This document shows positions 43,463-53,085 of a DNA stretch of 64,000 nucleotides, one piece after another. The position numbers and the translations under genes were made by a program. The DNA is taken from positions 62,001 through 126,000 of the forward strand of contig CAKRHP010000002.1 of assembly GCA_934339135.1 (NCBI GenBank), given 5' to 3'. The stretch's first letter is position 1; each line of letters starts with the position of its first letter. Below the pieces are notes generated by a model. It saw only the letters and a list, made by a program, of their open reading frames with translations. It was not told the origin of the DNA and made no database searches. Source of the DNA: an uncultured Lachnospiraceae bacterium (GTDB taxonomy: Bacteria > Bacillota > Clostridia > Lachnospirales > Lachnospiraceae).

Positions 43463-44638
43463 ATGAAGGGAAAACGAAAGAAACTTATCGCAGGGGGTGT
43501 CCTTTTGGTGATCCTTGCAGTTGGAGCAGCCGTTGGTGTAAAAAGCTATCAGGACAAAATGAAGAACAGGTTATGGTCTTCAAAATGGGAGGACAGCTTC
43601 TGCAATCTGCACAATAACAATTATATGGCAAACGGCATCCTGCATGAGCAGGACTGCTATATCCGCTTTTGTGATAATGCCTCCGGAAAGGACGATCTGA
43701 TCTGTGTGGATCAGAATTGCAGTCATGAGGCATCAAAGGATTCCTCCTGTGGGGCATATGTTTACGCATCCGGACTGGCAGGCATGGCGATCCGTGGTGA
43801 TCATATCATGTACATTGCAGCATCGAAGGAGGACTATGGAAAGTGTGCGCTGTATGTGGCTGATCTTGAGGGAAAAGAACGGAAAAAGCTTGCAGATCTG
43901 ATGGAAGCGGACCTGATCTGTGACGTGCTGTATCATGACAATATGATATATGTATCTTATCTGCAGATGCAAAAGGATGGACAGGAATCTGACATTTATG
44001 GAATCTATGCCTATGATCTGCAGAAGAGAAAGGGATATGAATTATTCCGAAAAGAGGGGAATAGTTATTGCCCGGATGGAATGGCGATGGGGGATAAATG
44101 GCTCTACATTTCCTATGCATATTCTGACGCGTCTAAGGATGAGATCCTGGCCCACAGTGAGGATCAGCAGTTTGAGAAGGAGCATATGAAAATCTGTGTA
44201 AAGGGAATTGATCCGGTGTCAGGAAAGGAAAAGAAGTCACTGGATGGTTTTGGAAACAATAATGTGCTGTTGTATAAACAGGGATATTTGTTTTACACGA
44301 AGGATCAGGATCTGTATTGTTATTCGGAAGAAAGCGATTCTGTCGAAAAGATCAATGAAAAGGGAGATTATATTGCCATGACAGGAGGTCCGGAAGGAAA
44401 AGCATATTTCAGGGCATTAGATCCCAAAACAGGAAAATTAATATGTGCTGTCTATGATATCGCAGATGGTCGGTGGAGCAGTCAGGTGACAGATCCATTT
44501 TTCCCGGAGGCAGTTTGTGGGGACAATGTCTATGGATCGGACGATTCCGGAAATCTGGCAAGGATATCGTTAAAAGCAATGGAAAAAGGGGATGTCTCCA
44601 AGGTGCATGCGTATGAGTCACAGTGGGATGCAGAGTGA
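43463..44638 (+). CDS. Membrane-anchored extracellular protein, beta-propeller-like
   Basis: 391 residues. N-terminal signal anchor (KLIAGGVLLVILAVGAAVGV), then repeated short strands with aromatic ends (GDHIMYIAASKED, HDNMIYVSYLQ, GDKWLYISYAY, KQGYLFYTKDQDLYCY), suggesting a beta-propeller of the DUF5050 kind. Several cysteines (CVDQNCSHEASKDSSC) may form disulfides or bind metal. I cannot assign a function. It lies 33 bases after the lipoprotein gene with a strong AGGAGG. Confidence 0.6.
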   Translation: MKGKRKKLIAGGVLLVILAVGAAVGVKSYQDKMKNRLWSSKWEDSFCNLHNNNYMANGILHEQDCYIRFCDNASGKDDLICVDQNCSHEASKDSSCGAYVYASGLAGMAIRGDHIMYIAASKEDYGKCALYVADLEGKERKKLADLMEADLICDVLYHDNMIYVSYLQMQKDGQESDIYGIYAYDLQKRKGYELFRKEGNSYCPDGMAMGDKWLYISYAYSDASKDEILAHSEDQQFEKEHMKICVKGIDPVSGKEKKSLDGFGNNNVLLYKQGYLFYTKDQDLYCYSEESDSVEKINEKGDYIAMTGGPEGKAYFRALDPKTGKLICAVYDIADGRWSSQVTDPFFPEAVCGDNVYGSDDSGNLARISLKAMEKGDVSKVHAYESQWDAE

Positions 44639-44686
44639 CCGGGACATTTCATAAAAAGCTGCAATTAGTAAAAAGGGGGGAGAAGT

Positions 44687-46732
44687 ATGCGGCTGTTCAA
44701 ACAGGAATGGAAAAAGTGTACCACAAGAGATGCCTTTTTCATGATATTTCTTTTGTGCTTTTTAGCGGCTCTGTGGGTGGTGTGGTTCCGGGTTTATCAT
44801 ATTTCCTATGGAGATCAGTTTTATCCGGATGAATACCGTAAGATTGTATCCCAGATAAAAGGACGTGAGGGGACACAGAGGGAAGCGTACGTGTCTAAAC
44901 TAAAAGAGGATGCGGATCTGAATTTTGCCAAAAGAGCCGTTGTGAAGGAATGGAATCAGGTGGACGGGTATGAAGCTTATCTGGAAAAAATACAAAATGG
45001 CAGCTCCGGTGGCTTGCGGGGGCTTCAGAGTGATCCTTATCAGGACAGACTACATAAAATATACCATATAAAATATAAAGATCTTACAGCGGAAAGAGTA
45101 CATTTTATCGGAGGAAGGGGAATTTCCCTGTTTTGTCATACGGATGTCATGGATGGGATGATCCTGCTTTTGCTTCTGCTGGTGGTCATTCGTCTGGTGG
45201 TCTGGGAGACAGAATCCGGAATGGGCTGTATCAGTGAGGCAACGCGGAATGGAGCTTATGTATTGACGAGAACGAAATGGCTTGTGGGGATGGCATTAAG
45301 TCTCCCGGTGGCATTCATTCTAATGCTTTATAAGCTGTTTATGTATGCTTCGGCTTACGGATTTACGGAGTGGGGAAGTGCCGTTCAGGCTTTGCCGGCA
45401 TTTTCCGGAGTAAACCGGAATATCAGTGTGGGATGGTTTCTGGTAATTTTTATGGGATACAAGCTGGCGGGATATTTGCTTTTATATACGATATTATTCG
45501 GTCTTTCGATGCTGGGACAGAAAATGATTTCCGCTGTTGTTCTGCAGGCTGGATTTCTGGGTGTTTCCTTCTTTTTCCTTCGTCAGATCCCGCTATCCGG
45601 GTATCTGGCAGGACTACGTTATTTTAGTCCTCTCCAGTGCATTGATCAGGAGTTTTTGCTGGGAGGCTATCGCCCCTTGAAGCTGTTTTCCTATCCGGTC
45701 AGTTATCTGGGAATGTGGCAGGCAATGTCAGTGTTTTTATTTTTGGTGGTAAGCGGTTTTATCTGCACAAGGAGTCTGCAAAGGGAGCAGGGAAAGTGGA
45801 TATCCTCAAATATGGCGCATATTCTGGCGGTATTTCGCAGAAGAAGACCCTATCAGATTCGGAAAAGATCATCTGTTTTCCGGTGGGAGGGAAGGAAGGG
45901 CTTTCTTTATGAAAGAAGCATCTGGCTTCTGGTGATCGCGGCGGTGGGGATTCTGGTTTTATACAGACCTCCTAAGGAACAGATCCTGACGGCGGAGGAG
46001 TCCTGTTACCAGGAGGTGATGAAGAAGCTGGAGGGACCATATACTGCGGGGAAGAAGAAAATGGTGCAGAAGAAGCTTGCAGAGCTTACGAAGCTGGAAA
46101 CAGATGTGCAGAAGAATGGTTCAAAATATACGATGATCGCGATGCAGGTGGCACAGGAAAAATTAGAACAAAAACCGGTGTATCAGAAGATGGAACAATA
46201 TTTAGAATATGTATCCCAAAAGAAGGACACAGGAATTGTCTATGAAAAGGGATGGCTGCTTTTGTGGGGAAGGAAAATTCCCGGGGGATATCTGAAATGG
46301 TGTCAGGTACTGGCGGTGCTTCTGATGGTTCTGATGAGTGCAGGATTGTGGGGAGAGGATCAGTGGCAGCAGACAGAAGTGATATGCAGAGCCAGCCGCA
46401 CCGGAATACGCAGGATCAACAGACAAAAAATGTGGTGGAATATGATATATGGTGTGACCGTGGGAATTCTGGTGTATGTGCCATGGATCTATGCGTGTGG
46501 ACAGACCTATTCTCTGAAAACATGGTCTTTCTCGGCGGCAAGTATTCCTCATTTTAAGAGTGTCCCATTTTTATCTCTGGGAAGCGTGATATTTTGCAGT
46601 TATCTGCTGCGGATTTTTTATCTGATATTGGTTGGATGTGTAACAAAAATGGTACAGAGCAAAGTGAAAAGCCGTAGTCTGACGATCTATGTATCTTTGC
46701 TGCTTGGGCTGATACCGGTTTTATTATTGTAG
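44687..46732 (+). CDS. Large ABC-2-type membrane protein
   Basis: 681 residues, GGGGGGAG before the ATG. Hydrophobic segments: one near residue 20-40, a group at about 150-380 (for example MILLLLLLVVIRLVVW, FLVIFMGYKLAGYLLLYTILF, VLQAGFLGVSFFFLRQI), and a second group in the last third (VLAVLLMVLMSAGLW onward). An extracytoplasmic helical region of about 110 residues separates the two groups (YQEVMKKLEGPYTAGKKKM). It resembles two ABC-2 half-permeases in one chain. Paired with the ATPase that follows after 14 bases. Confidence 0.7.
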   Translation: MRLFKQEWKKCTTRDAFFMIFLLCFLAALWVVWFRVYHISYGDQFYPDEYRKIVSQIKGREGTQREAYVSKLKEDADLNFAKRAVVKEWNQVDGYEAYLEKIQNGSSGGLRGLQSDPYQDRLHKIYHIKYKDLTAERVHFIGGRGISLFCHTDVMDGMILLLLLLVVIRLVVWETESGMGCISEATRNGAYVLTRTKWLVGMALSLPVAFILMLYKLFMYASAYGFTEWGSAVQALPAFSGVNRNISVGWFLVIFMGYKLAGYLLLYTILFGLSMLGQKMISAVVLQAGFLGVSFFFLRQIPLSGYLAGLRYFSPLQCIDQEFLLGGYRPLKLFSYPVSYLGMWQAMSVFLFLVVSGFICTRSLQREQGKWISSNMAHILAVFRRRRPYQIRKRSSVFRWEGRKGFLYERSIWLLVIAAVGILVLYRPPKEQILTAEESCYQEVMKKLEGPYTAGKKKMVQKKLAELTKLETDVQKNGSKYTMIAMQVAQEKLEQKPVYQKMEQYLEYVSQKKDTGIVYEKGWLLLWGRKIPGGYLKWCQVLAVLLMVLMSAGLWGEDQWQQTEVICRASRTGIRRINRQKMWWNMIYGVTVGILVYVPWIYACGQTYSLKTWSFSAASIPHFKSVPFLSLGSVIFCSYLLRIFYLILVGCVTKMVQSKVKSRSLTIYVSLLLGLIPVLLL

Positions 46733-46746
46733 AGGGGGAGAGCGTG

Positions 46747-47616
46747 ATGCTGGAATTACAAAATATCGTAAAAACATATGGAGAAAAAAGAGCATTAGAC
46801 AATTTTTCTTTACAACTGGAGAATGGACTTTATGGACTGCTTGGCGAAAACGGAGCCGGCAAATCCACTCTGATCAAGATACTGACCTGCAATCTGAAAC
46901 AGGATGAGGGCAGCATTTTGATGGATGGAAGAAGTGTCCGTGAAATGGGACAGGAGTACCGGGCAATGATCGGATATCTGCCACAGGAATCGGTGGGATA
47001 TCCGCAGATGCGGGTGGGAGAGTTTATGGAATATGTTGCGGCACTCAAGGGAATTTACGGGGACAGAAAAGGTTTGCAGGATGAGATCATGAGGCTGCTG
47101 GAGCAGGTTCATCTGGAACGGGAGTTTCGGGCAAAGTTTTGTCAGCTTTCCGGGGGAATGAAGCGGCGTCTTCTGTTTGCACAGGCAGTTCTTGGAGATC
47201 CGAAGCTGTTGATTCTGGATGAGCCTACGGCAGGGCTTGATCCCAATGAGCGGATCTCCATGAGAAATCTCATTGCCAGAGAGGCGATGGATAAGATCGT
47301 GATTCTGGCAACACATATTATCAGTGATATTGACTGTGTGGCAGATCATATTATCCTCATGAAGCATGGAAAGAGTATGGGATGCAAACGACCGGAGGAG
47401 TGGATGGATGCCGTGATGGATAAGGTGTGGGAGATTACCTGTGATCCCGGATCGGTAGAGACCTTTCAACAGCAGTATGTGGTTACCGCCATGCGTCAGT
47501 GTCGGGAGGGAATCAACATGCGGATCCTTTCCGAAGAAAATATGGAGTCAGATGGCTGGAAGCATTGTGAGCCGACATTGGATGAAGTGTATTTGTATTA
47601 TTCTTCCGGAAAATAA
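46747..47616 (+). CDS. ABC transporter ATP-binding protein
   Basis: 289 residues from the ATG at 46747; a GTG three bases earlier is too close to the ribosome site. Walker A LGENGAGKSTLIK, signature LSGGMKRRLLFAQAVL, Walker B KLLILDEPTAGLDP and switch histidine in LATHIISDIDCVAD. The C-terminal 80 residues match exporter-type ATPases working with ABC-2 permeases. Last gene of the 41.9-47.6 kb operon. Confidence 0.9.
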   Translation: MLELQNIVKTYGEKRALDNFSLQLENGLYGLLGENGAGKSTLIKILTCNLKQDEGSILMDGRSVREMGQEYRAMIGYLPQESVGYPQMRVGEFMEYVAALKGIYGDRKGLQDEIMRLLEQVHLEREFRAKFCQLSGGMKRRLLFAQAVLGDPKLLILDEPTAGLDPNERISMRNLIAREAMDKIVILATHIISDIDCVADHIILMKHGKSMGCKRPEEWMDAVMDKVWEITCDPGSVETFQQQYVVTAMRQCREGINMRILSEENMESDGWKHCEPTLDEVYLYYSSGK

Positions 47617-47624
47617 AAAGGGCA

Positions 47625-47646
47625 AAACCAGCGTTTTGTTTTTTTA
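47625..47646 (+). terminator. Terminator of the ABC operon
   Basis: CAAAAC/GTTTTG stem with loop CAGC and a run of seven T, nine bases after the ATPase stop. Confidence 0.6.
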
Positions 47647-47670
47647 CACTGCGTTATGAGCATTTTTCGA

Positions 47671-47709
47671 TACAAAAAAAGGGGTGTCCCGGATTCGGGA
47701 CACACCTTT
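47671..47709 (-). terminator. Terminator of pckA
   Basis: Stem AAAGGGGTGTCCCG (47678-47691) with 47696-47709. On the minus strand it is followed by TTTTTTTGT, so it serves the convergent pckA; weak T tract on the plus strand. Confidence 0.8.
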
Positions 47710-47749
47710 CTTGATACTTTGTAAAAATTATCGCATGTCAGCGGAATAA

Positions 47750-49354
47750 TTACAGCTGAGGACCTGCAGAAACAAGTGCCTTACCAGCCTCATTACCCTC
47801 ATACTTAGCGAAGTTCTTGATGAATCTCTCAGAAAGATCCTTAGCCTTAGCCTCCCACTCGGAAGCATCAGCATAAGTATCACGAGGATCAAGGATTCCT
47901 GTATCAACACCGTTGAGCTCTGTAGGAACCTCGAAGTTGAAGTAAGGGATCTTCTTGGTAGGAGCATTTACGATATCACCATTCAGGATTGCATCGATGA
48001 TTCCACGGGTATCCTTGATGGAGATACGCTTACCGGTTCCGTTCCATCCTGTGTTAACCAGGTATGCCTTAGCACCGTTTGCTTCCATCTTCTTAACAAG
48101 CTCCTCTGCATACTTTGTAGGATGCAGCTCCAGGAATGCCTGACCGAAGCAGGCAGAGAAGGTAGGAGTTGGCTCTGTGATTCCACGCTCTGTACCTGCA
48201 AGCTTTGCTGTAAATCCGGACAGGAAGTAGTACTGTGTCTGCTCCGGAGTCAGGATAGATACCGGAGGAAGTACGCCGAATGCATCTGCAGAAAGGAAGA
48301 TTACGTTCTTTGCTGCCGGTGCAGAAGAGATAGGACGTACAATATTCTTGATATGATCAATTGGATAAGAAACACGAGTATTCTCTGTTACGCTCTTATC
48401 AGCGAAATCAATCTTTCCATCATCTGCAACAGTTACGTTCTCAAGGAGAGCGTTACGCTTGATCGCATTGTAGATATCAGGCTCAGACTCGATATCAAGG
48501 TCGATAACCTTAGCGTAGCATCCACCTTCGAAGTTGAATACACCGTTGTCATCCCAGCCGTGCTCATCATCACCGATCAGGAGACGCTTAGGATCTGTGG
48601 AAAGTGTTGTCTTACCTGTACCGGAAAGACCGAAGAAGATTGCTGTGTTCTTTCCGTCAAGGTCTGTGTTTGCGGAGCAGTGCATAGAAGCCATGCCCTT
48701 CAGTGGAAGGAAGTAGTTCATCATAGAGAACATACCTTTCTTCATCTCGCCGCCGTACCATGTATTTACGATAACCTGCTCTTTGCTGGTGATGTTGAAC
48801 ATAACAGCTGTCTCAGAGTTAAGACCTAACTCCTTGTAGTTTGCTACCTTAGCCTTAGAAGCATTGTAAACAACGAAATCCGGCTCAAAGTTCTCAAGCT
48901 CCTCAGCGGTTGGCTTGATGAACATGTTTGTTACGAAATGTGCCTGCCAAGCTACCTCTACGATGAAACGGATTGCCATACGGGTATCCTTGTTTGCACC
49001 ACAGAAAGCATCAACAACATACAGCTTCTTGTTTGAAAGCTCTTTGATTGCCAGCTCTTTTACTGAATTCCAAGCTTCCTGAGAAGCAGGATGGTTATCA
49101 TTCTTGTACTCATCGGAAGTCCACCATACAGTGTCCTTAGAATTCTCATCCATAACGATGAATTTGTCTTTAGGAGAACGACCGGTGTAGATACCTGTCA
49201 TAACGTTCACTGCACCAAGCTCACTAACCTGGCCTTTTTCATAGCCTGTCAGTTCCGGCTTTGTCTCTTCTTCAAAAAGTACCTCATAAGAAGGGTTGTA
49301 AACAATCTCAGTAGTTCCGGTAATGCCATACTTGCTTAAATCAATTTGTGCCAT
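47750..49354 (-). CDS. pckA: Phosphoenolpyruvate carboxykinase (ATP)
   Basis: 534 residues from the ATG at 49354 (GAGGTTAAG upstream); the frame continues to 49669 but that part contains the promoter. Motifs: [15 protein letters not shown] near residue 55, Walker-type kinase loop [16 protein letters not shown] near 238, [23 protein letters not shown] with metal-binding aspartates, and [17 protein letters not shown]. Interconverts oxaloacetate and PEP with ATP/ADP; in fermenting anaerobes it often runs toward oxaloacetate. Heavy codon bias suggests abundant protein. Confidence 0.96.
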   Translation of the reverse strand: MAQIDLSKYGITGTTEIVYNPSYEVLFEEETKPELTGYEKGQVSELGAVNVMTGIYTGRSPKDKFIVMDENSKDTVWWTSDEYKNDNHPASQEAWNSVKELAIKELSNKKLYVVDAFCGANKDTRMAIRFIVEVAWQAHFVTNMFIKPTAEELENFEPDFVVYNASKAKVANYKELGLNSETAVMFNITSKEQVIVNTWYGGEMKKGMFSMMNYFLPLKGMASMHCSANTDLDGKNTAIFFGLSGTGKTTLSTDPKRLLIGDDEHGWDDNGVFNFEGGCYAKVIDLDIESEPDIYNAIKRNALLENVTVADDGKIDFADKSVTENTRVSYPIDHIKNIVRPISSAPAAKNVIFLSADAFGVLPPVSILTPEQTQYYFLSGFTAKLAGTERGITEPTPTFSACFGQAFLELHPTKYAEELVKKMEANGAKAYLVNTGWNGTGKRISIKDTRGIIDAILNGDIVNAPTKKIPYFNFEVPTELNGVDTGILDPRDTYADASEWEAKAKDLSERFIKNFAKYEGNEAGKALVSAGPQL

Positions 49355-49496
49355 GTTTCTTAACCTCTTTTCTTTAAATTTGTACGGATTAACCATTTCC
49401 GGCAGGAGCGGAATGCCTCTGTGGATACAGATTTTCTGCAATAGCGGAAATGATGAAACTGTTTCGGAAAGTGACCTGTTTAAGCCACTCTTTTTC

Positions 49497-49525
49497 AGAA
49501 TAACATATAAATTTATGAAAATCAA
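49497..49525 (-). promoter_or_regulatory. pckA: Promoter of pckA
   Basis: Minus strand: TTGATT (49520-49525), 17 bases, TATTCT (49497-49502). It gives a leader of about 135 bases. The remainder of the 361-base gap between pckA and corA shows no other recognisable signal; a corA promoter was not identified. Confidence 0.5.
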
Positions 49526-49715
49526 TACGCTTTTCGGGCAAATTTGCGGCAAATTTCCTTGTAATCTGATAGGATTTTTCAAAAGCGGCAATTTCGGGAG
49601 CGGATGGGATATTTTTGCGGTAAATCGGGTAAAATCTTTCTGTATTGATGTAAATAAAGTGACCGGCAAAGGATATGTGCCGGATGACGGGATATCGGAA
49701 GGGGGCAGATCGTAA

Positions 49716-50645
49716 ATGGCCTGTTATTATAATATAGAAGACGGACTCATAGAGTTTTCCTCGGAAAAGGAAATAAAGCATGAAAGTGGAGAGAGGACAG
49801 AAGCCGCTTTGGCAGTACTCTGTGGGAAAGAAGCGATGAAAAATGTCTTTTTGCAGTCTCTGGGTTATCCGGCAGTGGCCGCCTCTTCCCAAGTTCATTT
49901 CTGTAAGGCGGAGGTACATCTGCATTTTTTATATGGAACGTATCTTTCACCGGTTACGGAAAAGGAGAGAGGACAGTTTACCTTTGTGCTGGCTCCGGAC
50001 CATTTATATCTGATCGAAGAGGGAGAAATGGCAAAAAATATCCTGTGCCGTCTGAAAAAAACATTTCAGAAGAGGGGCGGCACAGGATATGTGTGGGTGG
50101 AGTTTATGGAGCTTTTGCTTAAGGACGATCTGGAGAAGCTTTCGGGGCTGGAGGTGCGTCTGACTCATCTGGAGGATGAGGTGCTGTCCGGTAATATCAG
50201 CCGGTTTGATCAGAAGCTTATCCGGTGCCGGAAGGAAATCCTCCGGTATTCCCATTATTATCTGCAGCTTCAGGATGTGACGGATGTTCTGCAGAAAAAT
50301 GATCTTGGTATCTTTACCGGAGAAGACCTGGCAGGAATCCGTCTGCTGCGGGAAAAGATCGGACGGCTTCATCAGGAAGCCGGGATGCTCCGGGAATATT
50401 CCACCCAGGTCCGGGAGGTATATCAGGCGCAGATTGAGATCCGCCAGAATAAGATCATGAAATCTCTGACCATTGTTACCGCAATATTTCTGCCACTGAC
50501 CCTGATCGCCGGATGGTATGGCATGAACTTTACGGATATGCCGGAGCTTCATTGGAAATATGGCTATCCGGCGGTAGTTGGACTGAGTGCGGTAACGGTG
50601 CTTAGCTCGCTGGCGCTTTGTCATAAAAAGCATTACTTTCATTAA
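49716..50645 (+). CDS. CorA-family magnesium/divalent cation transporter
   Basis: 309 residues. A cytoplasmic N-terminal domain and long helix ([34 protein letters not shown] region, 140-175) lead into two C-terminal membrane helices. The channel motif YGMNF near residue 268 follows [23 protein letters not shown] and precedes the second helix. Mg2+, Co2+ or Ni2+ transport is expected. Convergent with the SGNH gene downstream. Confidence 0.9.
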   Translation: MACYYNIEDGLIEFSSEKEIKHESGERTEAALAVLCGKEAMKNVFLQSLGYPAVAASSQVHFCKAEVHLHFLYGTYLSPVTEKERGQFTFVLAPDHLYLIEEGEMAKNILCRLKKTFQKRGGTGYVWVEFMELLLKDDLEKLSGLEVRLTHLEDEVLSGNISRFDQKLIRCRKEILRYSHYYLQLQDVTDVLQKNDLGIFTGEDLAGIRLLREKIGRLHQEAGMLREYSTQVREVYQAQIEIRQNKIMKSLTIVTAIFLPLTLIAGWYGMNFTDMPELHWKYGYPAVVGLSAVTVLSSLALCHKKHYFH

Positions 50646-50675
50646 AAATTAAAATGATAACAGCAAGGTATCGTT

Positions 50676-51404
50676 TTATTCCGTGATCATATTTTTCCGG
50701 ACAAACTTTGCAAACTTTTTCTGACCGGTGATGTTCAGATGGATTCCATCCTGATAAAACCAGTCCGGATGCTTTGGACCTTCCTTTGACCAGGCAATGA
50801 CGTGGACGTTATTATTTGCTTTTGCTACCCGGCGGATCGTATTGTTGACGTCTCTTTGTACCGGCAGATTGCGGCCATAGGCATCGATCCAGTAGATGGT
50901 GCGATCCGGTCCGAGATAATCAATCAGTTTCTGACCCGTGGCAGAGTTGAAATTGCCATTGGTGCCCAGAGCAATAATGACGGTGTCTCCAAGATTTCCT
51001 TTTTTATCCATATTCTTGACGATATCCAGAGCCTGAACCACCTGACGGGACACTTTGGCGTCAATGACGGCATTTTTGTACAGCTTTTTGAAGGCAGGGG
51101 CGGCTCCGAGAAAGACGGAGTCGCCGATAACGGATATGGAGGATTGGGAGATGTCGGGAACTCCGGTTGCAGCAGAATGAGTGGCAGCGGTTGTGCCGGC
51201 AGGTGTGTTTTCCGGAGGATTGGCAGGAGTGGCTTCTTCTTTGGCAAGCTCCCGTTCATTTTGTTCAAGCTCAGCTTTTAACTGGGATGCATCTGATGTG
51301 GGAGCATGGTAGATACCATAGGCGGCGATCAGAATAGCAATGACCAGAAGGGCAGAGCCGAAGGATTTTAAGGTGTTCATAAAATGGTTGTTTTTCTTTT
51401 TCAT
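50676..51404 (-). CDS. Membrane-anchored SGNH hydrolase (acyltransferase partner)
   Basis: 242 residues. N-terminal signal anchor (FGSALLVIAILIAAYGIY), a Pro/Thr/Ala-rich linker (about 45-80), then an SGNH fold: SVIGDSVFLGAAPAF with the block I serine, ALGTNGNFNS (block III Asn), and DWFYQDGIHLN with catalytic Asp/His. In OatA proteins this domain is fused to the acyltransferase; here it is a separate gene 36 bases after it. Expected to transfer or remove O-acetyl groups on surface glycans or peptidoglycan. Confidence 0.82.
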   Translation of the reverse strand: MKKKNNHFMNTLKSFGSALLVIAILIAAYGIYHAPTSDASQLKAELEQNERELAKEEATPANPPENTPAGTTAATHSAATGVPDISQSSISVIGDSVFLGAAPAFKKLYKNAVIDAKVSRQVVQALDIVKNMDKKGNLGDTVIIALGTNGNFNSATGQKLIDYLGPDRTIYWIDAYGRNLPVQRDVNNTIRRVAKANNNVHVIAWSKEGPKHPDWFYQDGIHLNITGQKKFAKFVRKNMITE

Positions 51405-51440
51405 GATAATATTACATTCCTTTCTTATGATTATTGATTG

Positions 51441-52427
51441 TTAATGTAAAGCGGTCAGGAGTAAAACGATGACCGGATAATGCCATAAATAGATATTGTA
51501 GCTGTATTTGCCGAGAAAGGCAGCCTGTCCGGCAAGGGGAAGCTCCTGGGGCAGCGTCTTCTGGTTTTCTGTAAAGAGGATCATTACGGCAAAAAAGACG
51601 CTGATCACAAACATTCCGCCCAGATACAGAAAAGGATTACTGCCCTTTACGATCAGAAACAATACCAGCGTGATACCAAGCATTGAGGCGAAGATGGGAA
51701 GTTGTCGCTTCCGGTCCGCCGGTGTACATAAAATGGGATAATTATGACGCAGTGCTCCGAGAAACATGCCGAGACACAGCGTAAAGCCCATGGTATCAGT
51801 TCCGTAATAAACACGGGAGGGGTCGTCTCCGGGATGATAGAGGCAGATCATAGTTGTCAGGGAAAGAAGTGCAGGTGCCAGAAAGAAAAAGCAGGCTCTT
51901 TTTCCACCAAGCCGGTGATAGCACTTCTTATACAAAAAGAAGAGAAGAGGCCAGAGCAGATAAAACTGCATTTCCACTCCCAGAAACCACAGATGGGTAA
52001 AGGGAGAGGCACCGGTGAGCCGGGAAAAATAGGAGGCATCCTGTGCAATCTGCCACCAGTTGTTATATCCCAGAAAGATACTTAAGATCTGCTCCCGGAT
52101 TCCGATCATCTGACGGCTGTGGGTCAGGGTCATCACACAGCAGGTGACCATCACCATCAGAAACAGAGGTGGTATCAGACGGGAGATCCGTTTTTTATAG
52201 TAATCCAGAGCCGGAAAGGTATCCATATCCAGATAAGATATGGAGGTGGTATACATAAGGTATCCGGAAAGAACAAAAAACAGGGGGACACCGAGAAAGC
52301 CACCGGGAAATATGGATGGGATCAGATGGTAGAAGAAGATACCAAGGATCGCAATCCCTTTCAACATATCAAGACCTTTCTTCTTTGGCAGATGCTGTCT
52401 GGATGATTCATTTTTCTGTGTCATCAT
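51441..52427 (-). CDS. Acyltransferase family 3 membrane protein (OatA-like)
   Basis: 328 residues, AGGAGG before the ATG at 52427. About ten membrane helices. Acyltransferase-3 features are GLDMLKGIAILGIFFYHLIP with the conserved histidine near residue 37, FLGVPLFFVLSGYLMY, the Arg-containing RISRLIPPLFLM, and THLWFLGVEMQFYLLWPL. It carries acyl groups across the membrane for O-acetylation. Operon with the SGNH gene matches a split OatA. Divergent from blaI-type genes with shared operator sequence. Confidence 0.87.
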   Translation of the reverse strand: MMTQKNESSRQHLPKKKGLDMLKGIAILGIFFYHLIPSIFPGGFLGVPLFFVLSGYLMYTTSISYLDMDTFPALDYYKKRISRLIPPLFLMVMVTCCVMTLTHSRQMIGIREQILSIFLGYNNWWQIAQDASYFSRLTGASPFTHLWFLGVEMQFYLLWPLLFFLYKKCYHRLGGKRACFFFLAPALLSLTTMICLYHPGDDPSRVYYGTDTMGFTLCLGMFLGALRHNYPILCTPADRKRQLPIFASMLGITLVLFLIVKGSNPFLYLGGMFVISVFFAVMILFTENQKTLPQELPLAGQAAFLGKYSYNIYLWHYPVIVLLLTALH

Positions 52428-52445
52428 GTGTCAACCTCCTGTTGT

Positions 52446-52491
52446 TTTACTTTGTAAACCACACTATACATTTTTGGGTTTAATTTGTCAA
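52446..52491 (-). promoter_or_regulatory. Promoter and operator of the acyltransferase/SGNH operon
   Basis: Minus strand: TTGACA (52486-52491), 17 bases, TATAGT (52463-52468), then GTGGTTTACAAAGTAAA (52446-52462). The last 13 bases, TTTAC-AAA-GTAAA, are a perfect palindrome. GTGGTT-ACAA-GTA also follows the -10 of the blaI-type promoter. Confidence 0.7.
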
Positions 52492-52575
52492 CCATGTTTT
52501 TGAAAAAAAATTAAAAAGAGCATCTGGGGTGCGATTGATTCTCCAAATATAATGGAAACAGAAAAATAAAAGAAA

Positions 52576-52626
52576 GTGGTTGACATCTTAAACTATATAA
52601 TATAGAATGTGGTTGACAATGTAGAA
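52576..52626 (+). promoter_or_regulatory. Promoter and operator of the blaI/blaR1-type operon
   Basis: TTGACA (52580-52585), 17 bases, TAGAAT (52603-52608), then GTGGTTGACAATGTAGAA (52609-52626), closely matching the downstream element of the divergent promoter. GTGGTTGACA occurs twice here (52576 and 52609). Confidence 0.7.
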
Positions 52627-52653
52627 TTATGCTAGAAAGGTTTGGTTAAGAAC

Positions 52654-53058
52654 GTGAAAGAAGAAGTAAAAGTAACGAACAGTGAATGGTACGTTATGAA
52701 CTGCCTTTGGGAACAGAGTCCGTTATCTCTGATGCAGATGGTTCCTCTTTTAAAGGAAAGTGCCGGATGGAGTAAAAGTACAAGTGCTACCATGGTGCGG
52801 CGTATGACAGAAAAAGAACTGATTGGTTATGAAGAGAACGGAAAGGCGAAATATTTCTTTCCGAAGGTTGATAAGCAGGATGTGGTTGTTCAGGAAACCA
52901 GGGATTTTCTGCAGCGCATTTATGACGGCAGCGTGGGAATGATGATGAGTGCCCTTGTCCGTCAGGATGATCTGTCAGCAGAAGATATTCAGGAGCTTCA
53001 GGAAATCTTAAAGGCAGCAGAAAAAAAGACACAGAAAAAACAGAGGAAAAAGAAGTAA
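52654..53058 (+). CDS. BlaI/MecI-family transcriptional repressor
   Basis: 134 residues from a GTG at 52654; a TTG at 52642 in the same frame sits too close to AGAAAGG. Winged helix: VTNSEWYVMNCLWEQSPLSLMQMV, GWSKSTSATMVRRMTEKELIGYEENGKAKYFFPKV is the region of residues 38-72. The C-terminal dimerisation part ends in a lysine-rich tail. Represses until cleaved or removed by its BlaR1-type partner, encoded next. Likely self-regulating through the operators at 52446 and 52609. Confidence 0.9.
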   Translation: MKEEVKVTNSEWYVMNCLWEQSPLSLMQMVPLLKESAGWSKSTSATMVRRMTEKELIGYEENGKAKYFFPKVDKQDVVVQETRDFLQRIYDGSVGMMMSALVRQDDLSAEDIQELQEILKAAEKKTQKKQRKKK

Positions 53059-53085
53059 AGTGAGTGGAAAGGATAAGGCGAGAGA

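Noticed and set aside
49355..49669. 105-codon in-frame extension of pckA
   Set aside because: It would translate the promoter region; the family N-terminus and ribosome site are at 49354.
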